From: Arcobacter sp.
GTDB lineage: Bacteria > Campylobacterota > Campylobacteria > Campylobacterales > Arcobacteraceae
Length of the DNA stretch: 64,000 bases
Reading direction: 5' to 3'
Assembly: GCA_002869565.1 (NCBI GenBank)
Contig: PKUJ01000027.1
Span: 192,788-256,787 of the forward strand
The first letter of the stretch is position 1, and each line of letters opens with the position of its first letter. Shown here piece after piece: positions 36,700 to 45,773 of this stretch. The notes beneath the pieces are model-generated. The model was not told the origin of the DNA. It did not search any database and saw only the letters and a program-made list of their open reading frames with translations. The position numbers and the translations under genes were made by a program.

Positions 36700-37821
36700 A
36701 TGTATAAAAAGGTTTTATTTAAAATACATTTAGTTTTAGGTCTAACAGCAGGTATAGTTTTACTTGTTGTTGGGCTTACTGGTTCTTTATTATCTTTTGA
36801 TAAAGAGATACTTCATTTCGTAAATCAAGATAGCTATATAGTCGAAATATCTGATAAAAAAAGACTTTCCACAAAAGAATTATTAGAAAAATTTAAAGAA
36901 AAATTTCCTCAATCAAAAGTAAATGGCATAACTTTTTCTAAAGATTTAAAATCAACTGTAGTTATAAATATAGCAGGAAGTAAAGGAAAAGCTAAAAGAA
37001 GAGGAATAAACTATTATATTAATCCTTATACAGCAGAAGTTTTACCAAATGTAGAAGGTCAAGGATTTTTTAAATTTATTGAAAATATTCATAGAAGATT
37101 AGCAGCTGGAGATGTTGGGAAACAAATTGTAGGTGCAAGTGTTTTATGTTTATTACTTTTGATGTTTAGTGGTGTTTATATTTATTGGCCAAGAGTTAAA
37201 AGAGCCTTCTTTAAAAGCTTTACTTTTAGTTTTAAATATAAAGGGCGAGCATTTATATCAGCTATGCATAGTGCAATAGGGATGTGGGTAATTCCTTTCT
37301 ATTTACTTGCAAGTTTGACTGGGCTTTATTGGTCATATGACTTTTTTAATGAAGCTTTACATAAAATTTCAGGAGTAGAAAAACAGAGAAAAGTCCCTAG
37401 AAATAAGAAACCTGAAGTAAAAAGAGATTTAAATAATACAAAACTAAAATTAAATGAAATTCAAGAAACAGTAGAATTATTTCATACAAATATAAAAGAT
37501 TATACAAAAGCAAACTTTAGATTCAACAATAAAAAAGGGGTATATTCTATTAGTTATTTAGAAAAAACTTCAGTTCACGAAAGAGCAAGGAATCAAGTAT
37601 TAATAGATATTAATACAAAAAAAATAGTTAAACATGAAAAATTTGAAGATAAACCTTTGAATGAGAGATTAATGAAAAGTATCTTAGCTTTACATACTGG
37701 TGAATATTTTGGTTTAGTAGGACAAATAGCAATGTTTATTTCATCACTTTTTATGGTTTTATTTACAGTAACTGGTTTTATAATGTATTTCAAAAGAAAA
37801 AGGAAGAAGCAAAAAGTTTAA
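36700..37821 (+). CDS. PepSY-associated membrane protein
   Basis: A 373-residue inner-membrane protein with four helices (near residues 8-28, 144-164, 195-215 and 345-365) and periplasmic PepSY regions. Opening motif FKIHLVLGLTAGIVLLVVGLTG and WPRVKRA are typical. Members (PiuB/FegB-like) often sit beside iron-chelate receptors and may reduce or process the imported iron complex. Only 11 bp separate it from the receptor, so it is in the same operon. Confidence 0.85.
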   Translation: MYKKVLFKIHLVLGLTAGIVLLVVGLTGSLLSFDKEILHFVNQDSYIVEISDKKRLSTKELLEKFKEKFPQSKVNGITFSKDLKSTVVINIAGSKGKAKRRGINYYINPYTAEVLPNVEGQGFFKFIENIHRRLAAGDVGKQIVGASVLCLLLLMFSGVYIYWPRVKRAFFKSFTFSFKYKGRAFISAMHSAIGMWVIPFYLLASLTGLYWSYDFFNEALHKISGVEKQRKVPRNKKPEVKRDLNNTKLKLNEIQETVELFHTNIKDYTKANFRFNNKKGVYSISYLEKTSVHERARNQVLIDINTKKIVKHEKFEDKPLNERLMKSILALHTGEYFGLVGQIAMFISSLFMVLFTVTGFIMYFKRKRKKQKV

Positions 37822-37882
37822 TTTTGAGATATCTTTTCTCAATTTAAAACTAATAAGATTTTGATATAATTGCATCAAAAAC

Positions 37883-38680
37883 ATGGAATACTATATGAAA
37901 ATTGATGAAAACTATCTTGACCTAATAATAAATGACTCTACACTAAATAAAGCACAAGCTGAGATTTTAAATTTGGCTTTTCCTCTTGAAGATTCTTGGC
38001 AAACACTTATTTTAGGTAAAGAGTTAAGTACTCGTGATGCAAATTTATTGATTCTTTTAAGGGGTAAATTAGTACTTAAAACACAAGAACAGATTATTAA
38101 AAACTATGAAACACTTTCATCTTTTAGAAATCCTAAAAAAGCAAAACCTGTGAATCAAAATATTCAAAGTAGTGGAGGGTTAAGTATTTATTGTGATGGA
38201 GCTTGTTCTGGAAATCCTGGGGAAGCAGGGAGTGGGCTTGCAGTTTACTCTTCAAATGCAAAACCAGTTCTTTATTATGGAGCTTATGTAAAAAATGGTA
38301 CAAATAATATTGCAGAGTTAAATGCTTTATATAAAGCACTTTTACTTTGTGAATCTAATCCTGATTTTCCAAATACTATACTTTCTGATTCAAAATATAG
38401 TATTGATTGTATTTGTACTTGGGCATATGGATGGAAAGCCAAAGGCTGGACTAAAAAAGGTGGAGAGATTAAAAATTTAGAGTTGATAAAAGAAGCTCAT
38501 CTTTTATATGAAAAAATCAAAAATAATCTAACAATCAAACACGTAAAAGGACATGCAGGAGTTGAAGGAAATGAGTTAGCAGATAGAATGGCAGTACATA
38601 CTATAAAAGCTAAAAATGAAAGTTATGAGATATATAGCTATGACTCTATAGATTCGGTGTTAAATTTAAAATCATATTAG
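37883..38680 (+). CDS. rnhA: ribonuclease HI family protein with N-terminal extension
   Basis: The C-terminal 150 residues are an RNase HI domain with the acidic active-site residues in YCDGACSGNPG, NIAELNAL and LSDSKYSI, and the final HVKGHAGVEGNELADRMA. It degrades RNA in RNA-DNA hybrids. The first about 95 residues are an extra domain of unknown role (EILNLAFPLEDSWQTLILGK). ATG 37883 is used; ATG 37895 would also give a good N-terminus. Confidence 0.88.
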   Translation: MEYYMKIDENYLDLIINDSTLNKAQAEILNLAFPLEDSWQTLILGKELSTRDANLLILLRGKLVLKTQEQIIKNYETLSSFRNPKKAKPVNQNIQSSGGLSIYCDGACSGNPGEAGSGLAVYSSNAKPVLYYGAYVKNGTNNIAELNALYKALLLCESNPDFPNTILSDSKYSIDCICTWAYGWKAKGWTKKGGEIKNLELIKEAHLLYEKIKNNLTIKHVKGHAGVEGNELADRMAVHTIKAKNESYEIYSYDSIDSVLNLKSY

Positions 38681-38779
38681 AATATTCACTTTTTATAGGT
38701 TAATTTACATTTATCGCGATAATAATACGTAAAACTTTAATTATAATGCAAAAATAAGCCATTGGTAAAGGATTCTATT

Positions 38780-38920
38780 ATGATTGGAAGTTTTGAGTAT
38801 ATTGTAATTTTGCTAATTGTATTATTCTATGTATTGATAGTGTTTATATACATTTATTTTACTAAGACAAAATATAAAGAGTACATGAAAGGTTTAAAAG
38901 ATGATAAAGAAATCATATAG
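38780..38920 (+). CDS. small single-span membrane peptide
   Basis: A 46-residue ORF with one long hydrophobic helix (residues 6-29, YIVILLIVLFYVLIVFIYIY) and a charged cytoplasmic tail (KTKYKEYMKGLKDDKE). AAAGGA lies 7 bp before the ATG. Its last 8 bp overlap the end of the convergent response regulator gene. I do not know its function. The size and topology fit a genuine small membrane protein. Confidence 0.5.
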   Translation: MIGSFEYIVILLIVLFYVLIVFIYIYFTKTKYKEYMKGLKDDKEII

Positions 38921-39671
38921 TTTCTATCTTGTACCCAGTATTATTTTGAGTTGTGATTAAATCTTTATGTAGTTTATTTCTTAATCTAAACAATACCGAT
39001 CTAAATGCTGCATAACCAGCTGGCTCATCTTGCCAAATTGCATATTCTATTTGTTCTTGTGATACAAAATATCCTGCACTATTGCAAAGTAATTTTATAA
39101 TCTGTAACTCTTTTTTTGTAAGTTTTACTGGCTCATTTCCATAATACAAAATCTCTTTTTCTTTATCAAAAAGATAACCATATTTTAATTTTACCGTTCT
39201 TGATTTTTGATCTTTTATTATCTCTAATTGGTGATTTAATGTTTTATTTATATTTTCTACTGCATAAAGTTCATTATTTTTTTTATTATCATCTTTTGAT
39301 TTTTCTAAAGCTATTTCAATTGCTGCATGCAGATGAGATTTTTTATATGGTTTTAAAATATATCCGTAAGCTAATGTTTCAGATGCTTTTTTTATAGTAG
39401 CAACTTCTGAATTTGCGGTTAAAAATATAATAGGTACATTGGGTAGTTGGGGTTTTAACTCTTTTGCTAACTCAATTCCTGTTGTAGGACCTTTTAAATA
39501 AATATCCATTAATATTAAGTCGGGAAGAATTCCTTTTTCTAAAATTTTTATGGTTTTACACCTATTTGGCGCTATACCACAAGGTTCATATCCTAACTCT
39601 TGTAATGTTTCTTTTAAATTTATTGCAATTATAGATTCATCTTCAACAATTAATATTTTTACTTTTGACAT
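38913..39671 (-). CDS. response regulator with winged-helix output domain (paralogue 1)
   Basis: A 252-residue regulator. The receiver domain has acidic residues VEDE, phospho-acceptor D56 (LMDIYL), LTANSE and KPYKK. A linker leads to an OmpR-type winged helix (LTKKELQIIKLLCNSAGYFVS, FRLRNKLHK, NNTGYKI). OmpR-type proteins usually bind tandem direct repeats about 11 bp apart, which is exactly what is found before the catabolic genes here. Its start overlaps the kinase stop. About two-thirds or more of its residues match the paralogue at 46720 by eye. Confidence 0.88.
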   Translation of the reverse strand: MSKVKILIVEDESIIAINLKETLQELGYEPCGIAPNRCKTIKILEKGILPDLILMDIYLKGPTTGIELAKELKPQLPNVPIIFLTANSEVATIKKASETLAYGYILKPYKKSHLHAAIEIALEKSKDDNKKNNELYAVENINKTLNHQLEIIKDQKSRTVKLKYGYLFDKEKEILYYGNEPVKLTKKELQIIKLLCNSAGYFVSQEQIEYAIWQDEPAGYAAFRSVLFRLRNKLHKDLITTQNNTGYKIETI

Positions 39672-40972
39672 TAATCTTCCTTGACTGGGAAAAAGATATT
39701 ACACTCTAATCCCTTGTTATTTTTAAATTCAATTGTTCCGTCTAATTGGTCTTCAACTATAGAATGGATTAGTTGCATACCTATTGAATCAGTTTTATAT
39801 AAGGAGTCTAAATTTTTTAGGCCATCTCCATTATCTCTGATTTTAAGATGGATATTTTCTTTTGACTTTTTGATATGAATACAAAGTAGGTTCTCTTTAT
39901 TTTCTTTAAAAGCGTATTTTAATGCATTAACACAAAGTTCATGTAAAACCATTCCAACTTGAATACATCTATTTGTAGAGAATATTAGTTTGTCAATATT
40001 TAAATCTACTTCTAAGTGTGTTTTATTTGAGATGTATAACTCTTTTATATCGTCAACAAGTTTTTCAATATAGTCTTCTAAATTAATATATGCTAAATTT
40101 TCTCCTAAGTATAGAAATTCATGAACTAAAGCCATTGTATTTATTCTACTTCGACTTTGTTTTAATATATATTTTACTTCATCATCTTCAACTCTTCTGT
40201 ATTGCATTGTAAGCAATGATGAGATAATTTCCATATTATTTTTTACTCGGTGATGAATCTCTTTTAATAGAATCTCTTTTTCATCAACTGATTTTTGTAG
40301 TTTTTGATTCATGTTTGTGATTTTATTTCTATACTCTAATCTAGGGGTAGTATCTCTACCAAAAGCACAAATATAATCTTGTCCACCATAAATAAAACCA
40401 TGTCCTGAAACCTCAATATTTATAATATTTCCATCTTTTTTTCTTTGAGTAGTTTCTAGGGTCCAGTTTTTTGTATTTTTAATTTCTAACATACACTCTT
40501 GTGCACTGTTCCTATCAAAATTTGGATCCATTTCTTCTAAAAACATATCCAGCATTTCATCTTTTGTATAACCAAGCATATTACATGCAGCATTATTTAT
40601 ATACACGATTCTAGCATCAAGGGTGAACCAATAAATGGCATCAACAGAGTTATCTAAAGCAAATTCATATGGAGCTAATCTATCTTTATCTTTTCTTTTT
40701 AATTCTTTATAAGCTTTATCAATATTTTTAATAACTTTTTGCATATGGTTTACCATAAAATATAAAATTAGACCTGTTGACAAAACAAATAATATAGCAA
40801 AAGTTAGAGGACCTTGTTGTGTTATGTCATTATTTTTAAAAAATATAGTGATTAGTTTGTCTAAGAAAACAGCTCCTAATACTCCAATAACAACATATGA
40901 CAAAGAGAAACTTTTTGCCAATTTATTTTTGTTGAGTATGAAATTTTTTAAAGTATAAATAGTTTTTATCAT
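39671..40972 (-). CDS. membrane PAS histidine kinase (paralogue 1)
   Basis: A 433-residue kinase with two membrane helices (about 22-45 and 55-76) joined by a very short loop, a PAS domain (about 100-215, VDAIYWFTLDARIVYINNAA), the HisKA_2-type box KEIHHRVKNNMEIISSLL (H240/H241) and an ATPase domain (MVLHELCVNALKYAF, IRDNGDG). It is transcribed away from the phenol hydroxylase operon. The signal could be an aromatic compound sensed by the PAS or the membrane region (inference). Confidence 0.88.
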   Translation of the reverse strand: MIKTIYTLKNFILNKNKLAKSFSLSYVVIGVLGAVFLDKLITIFFKNNDITQQGPLTFAILFVLSTGLILYFMVNHMQKVIKNIDKAYKELKRKDKDRLAPYEFALDNSVDAIYWFTLDARIVYINNAACNMLGYTKDEMLDMFLEEMDPNFDRNSAQECMLEIKNTKNWTLETTQRKKDGNIINIEVSGHGFIYGGQDYICAFGRDTTPRLEYRNKITNMNQKLQKSVDEKEILLKEIHHRVKNNMEIISSLLTMQYRRVEDDEVKYILKQSRSRINTMALVHEFLYLGENLAYINLEDYIEKLVDDIKELYISNKTHLEVDLNIDKLIFSTNRCIQVGMVLHELCVNALKYAFKENKENLLCIHIKKSKENIHLKIRDNGDGLKNLDSLYKTDSIGMQLIHSIVEDQLDGTIEFKNNKGLECNIFFPVKED

Positions 40973-41024
40973 TTTTTCTTACCTTTTGAAAATTATAGCA
41001 AAAAAAATTTGTATAAAAAAAAAG

Positions 41025-41057
41025 TGCGATATTTTAGCGATATTATTAATTTAAAGT
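41025..41057 (+). promoter_or_regulatory. direct-repeat promoter of the phenol hydroxylase operon
   Basis: TGCGAT at 41025 and AGCGAT at 41036 are 11 bp apart. A -10-like TAAAGT begins exactly 16 bp after the start of the second hexamer. There is no -35 consensus, as expected for an activated promoter. It shares this geometry with four other sites in the window. The leader to dmpK would be about 65 nt. Confidence 0.7.
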
Positions 41058-41129
41058 GTCATTGTTCAAAGATAATTTGTGTTAAAGAAATCATCTTATC
41101 TGAATTAAAAGTCTAAATAAGGTTGTCTT

Positions 41130-41384
41130 ATGGATTGTTGTACTTTAGAGACACAAGAAGACAAGTTTATACATATAACAAATCAGACGAATAAAGGACT
41201 AGTTGAGTTTGATTTTTCAGTCGGAGATCCGACTATGTATGTGGAACTTGCTTTACCAGTTAAACAGTTTGAGGAGTTTTGTAATAAAAACAGTGTGAAG
41301 TTTCTTACAAAACAACAGTTGATTGATGTGGAAAATGATAAGTATAAATGGAAATACGGCGTAATTGGTACATCAAAAGAGTAA
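41130..41384 (+). CDS. dmpK: phenol hydroxylase assembly protein DmpK-like
   Basis: An 84-residue protein at the head of the phenol hydroxylase operon, where Pseudomonas has dmpK/phyA. FVEFDFSVGDPTMYVELALP-type hydrophobic patches and the terminal WKYGVIG fit the family. DmpK helps load iron into the oxygenase and is not needed in the catalytic cycle. It is called mainly from position and size. Confidence 0.75.
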   Translation: MDCCTLETQEDKFIHITNQTNKGLVEFDFSVGDPTMYVELALPVKQFEEFCNKNSVKFLTKQQLIDVENDKYKWKYGVIGTSKE

Positions 41385-41405
41385 TAAATAAAGGAGAAGA
41401 AAACT

Positions 41406-42401
41406 ATGACATTAGATATAAAAAGTGTTGATATTAAACCAAAAAGAGAAACTTTTGGACATGTTGCAAGAAGAATTGGAGAAGGAAAATCTGCAACTAG
41501 GTATGAAGAAGCAACATATGATTTACAATCAACAACAAATTTTCATTATAGACCAACATATAATCCAAAATATGAGCTTTATGATACAGAAAAAACAGCA
41601 ATCAAAATGGAAGATTGGTATAAATTTTTAGATCCAAGACAATATTACTATTCAAACTATGTAATGACAAGAGCTAAACAACAAGATGTTGCTGAACAAA
41701 ACTTTGTTTTTATTGAAAAAAGAGGGCTTTTAGATTCAATGCCAAATGATATAAAAAAGCAGATTCAAACTCATGTTCTTCCCCTTCGTCATTATGAGTG
41801 GGGTGCAAATATGAATAATCTTCAATTGGTATCTGAAAGTTATGGTGCTGCATTTGCAAGTGCTGCAATGTTTCATGCTGAGGATAGATTAGGAAATTCA
41901 CAATATATTACAATAATTGGTCTTTTAATTGGTGAAAATGAAGCTTCATATTTAGATAATGCAAAAGATTTATGGATGAATGATTCTTCATGGCAAGGTT
42001 TACGAAAAGCTTTAGAAGATAGTTTCGTATTAGAAGATTGGTTTGAACTTCATATGTTTCAAAATGTAATTATGGATGGTTTTATTCACCCATTATTCTT
42101 TAATGCATATGAGCAAGAGATTAATTCAAAAGGTGGAACAGCTCAAGGGATGATGACTGAATTTATTACTACTTGGTATGAAGAATCTACAAAATGGGTT
42201 GATAAAACAGTATCAGTTGCAAGCTCTGAATCAATTGAAAATACTGAATTTTTAAATACTTGTGCTAAAAAATATATACCTATTGTAGAAAAAGCAACTT
42301 TATCACTTGCTAAAAATCTTCTTTCTAATCCAGAAGAGATAGTAAATGAAATAAAACAAAATCTAATTAATCGTTTAACTAAAAACGGTTTAAGTTTATA
42401 G
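41406..42401 (+). CDS. dmpL: phenol hydroxylase oxygenase beta subunit DmpL
   Basis: A 331-residue subunit of the bacterial multicomponent monooxygenase that hydroxylates phenol to catechol. Family segments are PKRETFGHVARRIG, YEEATYDLQ, WYKFLDPRQYYYSNYV and MFHAEDRLGNSQYI. It lacks diiron ligands, as expected for the beta subunit, and pairs with DmpN and DmpO. AAGGAG lies upstream. Confidence 0.9.
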   Translation: MTLDIKSVDIKPKRETFGHVARRIGEGKSATRYEEATYDLQSTTNFHYRPTYNPKYELYDTEKTAIKMEDWYKFLDPRQYYYSNYVMTRAKQQDVAEQNFVFIEKRGLLDSMPNDIKKQIQTHVLPLRHYEWGANMNNLQLVSESYGAAFASAAMFHAEDRLGNSQYITIIGLLIGENEASYLDNAKDLWMNDSSWQGLRKALEDSFVLEDWFELHMFQNVIMDGFIHPLFFNAYEQEINSKGGTAQGMMTEFITTWYEESTKWVDKTVSVASSESIENTEFLNTCAKKYIPIVEKATLSLAKNLLSNPEEIVNEIKQNLINRLTKNGLSL

Positions 42402-42409
42402 GAGAAATC

Positions 42410-42685
42410 ATGGCTGAAAATAATGTAATGCTTGTACTTCAAGCAGTAGAAGAAGCAAAACCAATGTTAGATGCAATTGCTAAAGACAATGAACATGCAA
42501 CATTTGAATCTCAACCTGCAATGACAAAAATAACTTGTCCGGGAAAACTTGTAATAAAATCAGAAACAATGGAAGAGATTATAGGGCGTGATTGGGATCC
42601 TCAAGAGTTACAATTGGTATTGATTTCACTTGCAGGAAATGTTGATGAAGATTATGATCATTTTACAATTTATTGGGATAACTAG
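42410..42685 (+). CDS. dmpM: phenol hydroxylase coupling/effector protein DmpM
   Basis: A 91-residue cofactorless effector that docks on the oxygenase and couples electron transfer to hydroxylation. The family pattern is seen in ITCPGKLVIKSETMEEIIGR, LQLVLISLAGNVDEDYDHF and the terminal YWDN. It sits between the beta and alpha subunit genes in the standard dmpKLMNOP order. Confidence 0.9.
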   Translation: MAENNVMLVLQAVEEAKPMLDAIAKDNEHATFESQPAMTKITCPGKLVIKSETMEEIIGRDWDPQELQLVLISLAGNVDEDYDHFTIYWDN

Positions 42686-42694
42686 GAGATAATT

Positions 42695-44215
42695 ATGACT
42701 ATGAGTACTAAGAATAGAAAAAAAAGATTAAGTATGAAGGATAAGTACAAGCATATGACACGGCTTGGCTGGGATACAACTTATCAAGATATGGATAAAG
42801 TTTTCCCTTATGATAAATTTGAAGGAATTAAAATACATGATTGGGAAGCTTGGGAAGATCCATTTAGAATGACAATGGACTCTTACTGGAAATATCAAGG
42901 TGAAAAAGATAAAAAGCTGTATGCAATTATTGATGCATTTGCTCAAAATAATGGACAAAAAAATATCACTGATGCAAGATATGTTTCAGCATTGAAACTA
43001 TTTTTAACAGGAGTTTCTCCTTTGGAATATCAAGCACATAGAGGTTTTGCTCATGTTGCAAGAAACTTTAGAGGTGATGGTCCAAGAGTTGCTTGTCAAA
43101 TGCAAGCTATTGATGAGTTAAGACATGTTCAAACCCAAATTCATACACTAAGTCATTATAATAAACATTTTAATGGATTTTCTGAATTTTCTCATTGGCA
43201 TGATAGAGTTTGGTATCTTTCAGTTCCAAAATCATTTTTTGATGATGCAAGAACAGCCGGTCCTTTTGAGTTTATGATTGCTATTGGATTTTCATTTGAG
43301 TATGTTTTAACTAACCTTTTATTTGTACCATTTATGTCTGGTGCAGCGTATAATGGTGATATGGCAACAGTTACATTTGGATTTTCAGCACAAAGCGATG
43401 AAGCAAGACACATGACTTTAGGTCTGCAAGCTATTAAGTTCATGTTAGAACAAGATCCTGATAATGTTCCTATTGTTCAAAAATGGATTGATAAATGGAC
43501 TTGGAGAGGATATAAAGTTCTATCTCTTGTATCAATGATGATGGATTATATGTTACCTGAATCTCCACAATCTTGGAAAGAAGCTTGGGAATTATACTTT
43601 GAAGAAAATACAGTATCTCTATTTAAAGATTTAGAGAGATATGGAATCACAATTCCTGATTGTGCAGGAACAGTTTCAGCAGAAAAAGATCATTTATCTC
43701 ATCAAATTTGGATGACATTTTATACTCATGGTGCCGCAGCACCTTTCCATACTTGGATTCCAGATGAGAAAAAAATGGATTGGTTAAGTGAGAAATATCC
43801 AGATACTTTTGATAAATACTATAGACCAGTATATGAACACTGGGCAAAATTAGAAAAAGAGGGGAAAAGATACTACTCTGAAATGCTTCCTCAACTTTGT
43901 CAAACTTGTCAAATTCCAATGTTATTTACAGAAGTTGAAAAAGGAGAACCTACTCAAATTTCTCATAGGGATACTATGTACAATGGTGAAAGATTTCATT
44001 TCTGTTCTGACCATTGTAAGGATATTTTTGAGAATGAACCAGAAAAATTTACTCATGCTTGGATGCCTGTACAACAAATATTCCAAGGAAACTGTGGGGG
44101 AGCAACTCTTCCAGAAGTTTTGGATTGGTATAAAGTGAAATTTGGTGTGGATAACTGTGATTATGTTGGAAGCGAAGATGAAGCCACTTGGAAACAGTGG
44201 CATGGGCAAGAATAA
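42695..44215 (+). CDS. dmpN: phenol hydroxylase oxygenase alpha subunit DmpN
   Basis: The 506-residue catalytic subunit, near the usual 510-520. It holds the carboxylate-bridged diiron centre: IDELRHVQ and SDEARHMT are the two ExxH motifs. YRPVYEHW and the C-terminal cysteine-rich segment (CQTCQIPM, HFCSDHCKDIF) are typical. It inserts oxygen into phenol or related rings. The ribosome binding site is AGGAGA. Confidence 0.94.
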   Translation: MTMSTKNRKKRLSMKDKYKHMTRLGWDTTYQDMDKVFPYDKFEGIKIHDWEAWEDPFRMTMDSYWKYQGEKDKKLYAIIDAFAQNNGQKNITDARYVSALKLFLTGVSPLEYQAHRGFAHVARNFRGDGPRVACQMQAIDELRHVQTQIHTLSHYNKHFNGFSEFSHWHDRVWYLSVPKSFFDDARTAGPFEFMIAIGFSFEYVLTNLLFVPFMSGAAYNGDMATVTFGFSAQSDEARHMTLGLQAIKFMLEQDPDNVPIVQKWIDKWTWRGYKVLSLVSMMMDYMLPESPQSWKEAWELYFEENTVSLFKDLERYGITIPDCAGTVSAEKDHLSHQIWMTFYTHGAAAPFHTWIPDEKKMDWLSEKYPDTFDKYYRPVYEHWAKLEKEGKRYYSEMLPQLCQTCQIPMLFTEVEKGEPTQISHRDTMYNGERFHFCSDHCKDIFENEPEKFTHAWMPVQQIFQGNCGGATLPEVLDWYKVKFGVDNCDYVGSEDEATWKQWHGQE

Positions 44216-44224
44216 GGAGATAAA

Positions 44225-44587
44225 ATGGCTGTTAAATCAATAGGAAAATATGAAGCAAAAATGATGGATAGAGTTGAAAATTTTCATGGAAATCAACTAG
44301 TTTATATAGGATGGGATAAACATAGAATGATTAATTCGGCAATGGGTTTTCCTTTACCTCCACAAATGCCTTTTTCGGCACTATTAAGTGATGTGATGCC
44401 TATGTGTTATAAAGATCATCCAGATTTTGAAAAAGTTGTGTGGGATGATTCTGTTATTTGGAGTTTAAATGGAAAGTCATTTACTCCAGATGTGAATAAG
44501 TCTTTAGAAGATAATGGAATTGACCATAAATCTCTTTTGAGATTTGAAACACCAAATCTTACAGGACTAAATGGCGCAGGAATGTAA
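44225..44587 (+). CDS. dmpO: phenol hydroxylase gamma subunit DmpO
   Basis: A 120-residue oxygenase subunit. DRVENFHGNQLVYIGWDKH, MPFSALLSDVMP and FTPDVNKSLEDNGIDHKSLLRF are family segments. It completes the (alpha-beta-gamma)2 oxygenase and is one codon away from the reductase gene. Confidence 0.9.
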   Translation: MAVKSIGKYEAKMMDRVENFHGNQLVYIGWDKHRMINSAMGFPLPPQMPFSALLSDVMPMCYKDHPDFEKVVWDDSVIWSLNGKSFTPDVNKSLEDNGIDHKSLLRFETPNLTGLNGAGM

Positions 44588-44588
44588 T

Positions 44589-45647
44589 ATGAGTTATACA
44601 GTTGAGATAGAACCAACAGGAGATATTGTTGAGGTAGAAGATGGTCAAACTATTCTCGATGCTGCATTACGGCAAGGGGTATATTTACCCCATGCTTGTA
44701 ATCACGGACTTTGTGGCACTTGTAAAGTAGAACTTCTAGAAGGAGAAGTTGATCATGGAGAGGCATCTCCTTTTGCTTTAATGGATATGGAAAAAGATGA
44801 GGGTAAATGTTTGGCTTGTACTTCAACTCTAAAAGAAGATTGTGCTATTGAAGCTGATATAGATGAAGATCCCGATGCTAGGTCAATTCCTGTTAAAGAT
44901 TTCATGGGAACTGTTATTGAAGTAAAAGATTTAACTCCAAGAATTAAAGGTGTAGTTTTAGAACTTGATGATGAAATTGATTTTCAAGCGGGACAATATA
45001 TTCAATATTATGTTCCAGGTTTTGAGGAGCCAAGAGCATTTTCAATTGCAACATCACCAAACAACAAAAAGATAATAGAGTTAAATATTGCTTTAATTCT
45101 TGATGGAGTAGCAACACCTTGGATACATAAAAATGTAAAAGTAGGGGATAGAAGGAAAATATCAGGTCCTTTTGGAAGATTTTTTGTAAAAGAATCAGCA
45201 CAAAAACCTATGTTGTTTTTCGCTGGAGGTTCTGGATTATCAAGTCCAAAAGCTATGATAGAAGAACAACTTGAAAATGGTTCAACTTTACCTATTACAC
45301 TTTTTCATGGAGCTAGAAATGAAGAAGAGCTTTATTATGCTGAACTTTTTAGAGAGTTAGAAAAAAAGTATGAAAACTTTACTTATATTCCAGCTTTATC
45401 AGATGAAGATGTAAAAGATTGGCATGGAGAGACTGGCTATTTAAATGATATAGCAATTAAAAAATATGACAATGATTTTTCAGGTCATAAAGCATATCTT
45501 TGTGGACCTCCTGGAATGATCGATGTTTGTATTACTGCACTTATGCGAGGAAGACTGTATGAAAGAGATATACATATAGAAAGATTTTTTTCAAAAGCAG
45601 ATATGAATAAAGAAAATCAAAAAAGTCCACTATTTAAATCTCTATAA
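44589..45647 (+). CDS. dmpP: phenol hydroxylase reductase DmpP
   Basis: A 352-residue NADH-dependent reductase that feeds electrons to the oxygenase. It has a plant-type [2Fe-2S] domain (CNHGLCGTC and a later CLAC), an FAD domain (RAFSIATSP) and an NAD domain (FFAGGSGLSSPKAMI, LCGPPGMID). ATG 44589 follows the dmpO stop after 1 bp, with GCAGGA upstream. It is the last gene of the operon. Confidence 0.93.
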   Translation: MSYTVEIEPTGDIVEVEDGQTILDAALRQGVYLPHACNHGLCGTCKVELLEGEVDHGEASPFALMDMEKDEGKCLACTSTLKEDCAIEADIDEDPDARSIPVKDFMGTVIEVKDLTPRIKGVVLELDDEIDFQAGQYIQYYVPGFEEPRAFSIATSPNNKKIIELNIALILDGVATPWIHKNVKVGDRRKISGPFGRFFVKESAQKPMLFFAGGSGLSSPKAMIEEQLENGSTLPITLFHGARNEEELYYAELFRELEKKYENFTYIPALSDEDVKDWHGETGYLNDIAIKKYDNDFSGHKAYLCGPPGMIDVCITALMRGRLYERDIHIERFFSKADMNKENQKSPLFKSL

Positions 45648-45649
45648 TT

Positions 45650-45680
45650 AAAAGTAGTATTTTAAAATACTACTTTTTTT
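45650..45680 (+). terminator. rho-independent terminator of the dmpKLMNOP operon
   Basis: AAAAGTAGTATT and AATACTACTTTT pair almost without a loop and are followed by a T-run. It lies 3 bp after the dmpP stop. Confidence 0.88.
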
Positions 45681-45773
45681 ATCTTATTGCTGTTTATATT
45701 TCTTTTGGGATTAACTCACAATTAGAAATATGATTGTACAATACAAAAAAATTTATATATTAAGATAAATATT

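Noticed and set aside
38700..38745. CGCGAT near 38715 as a sixth member of the direct-repeat promoters
   Set aside because: There is no second hexamer 11 bp away and no -10 at the fixed distance on either strand.
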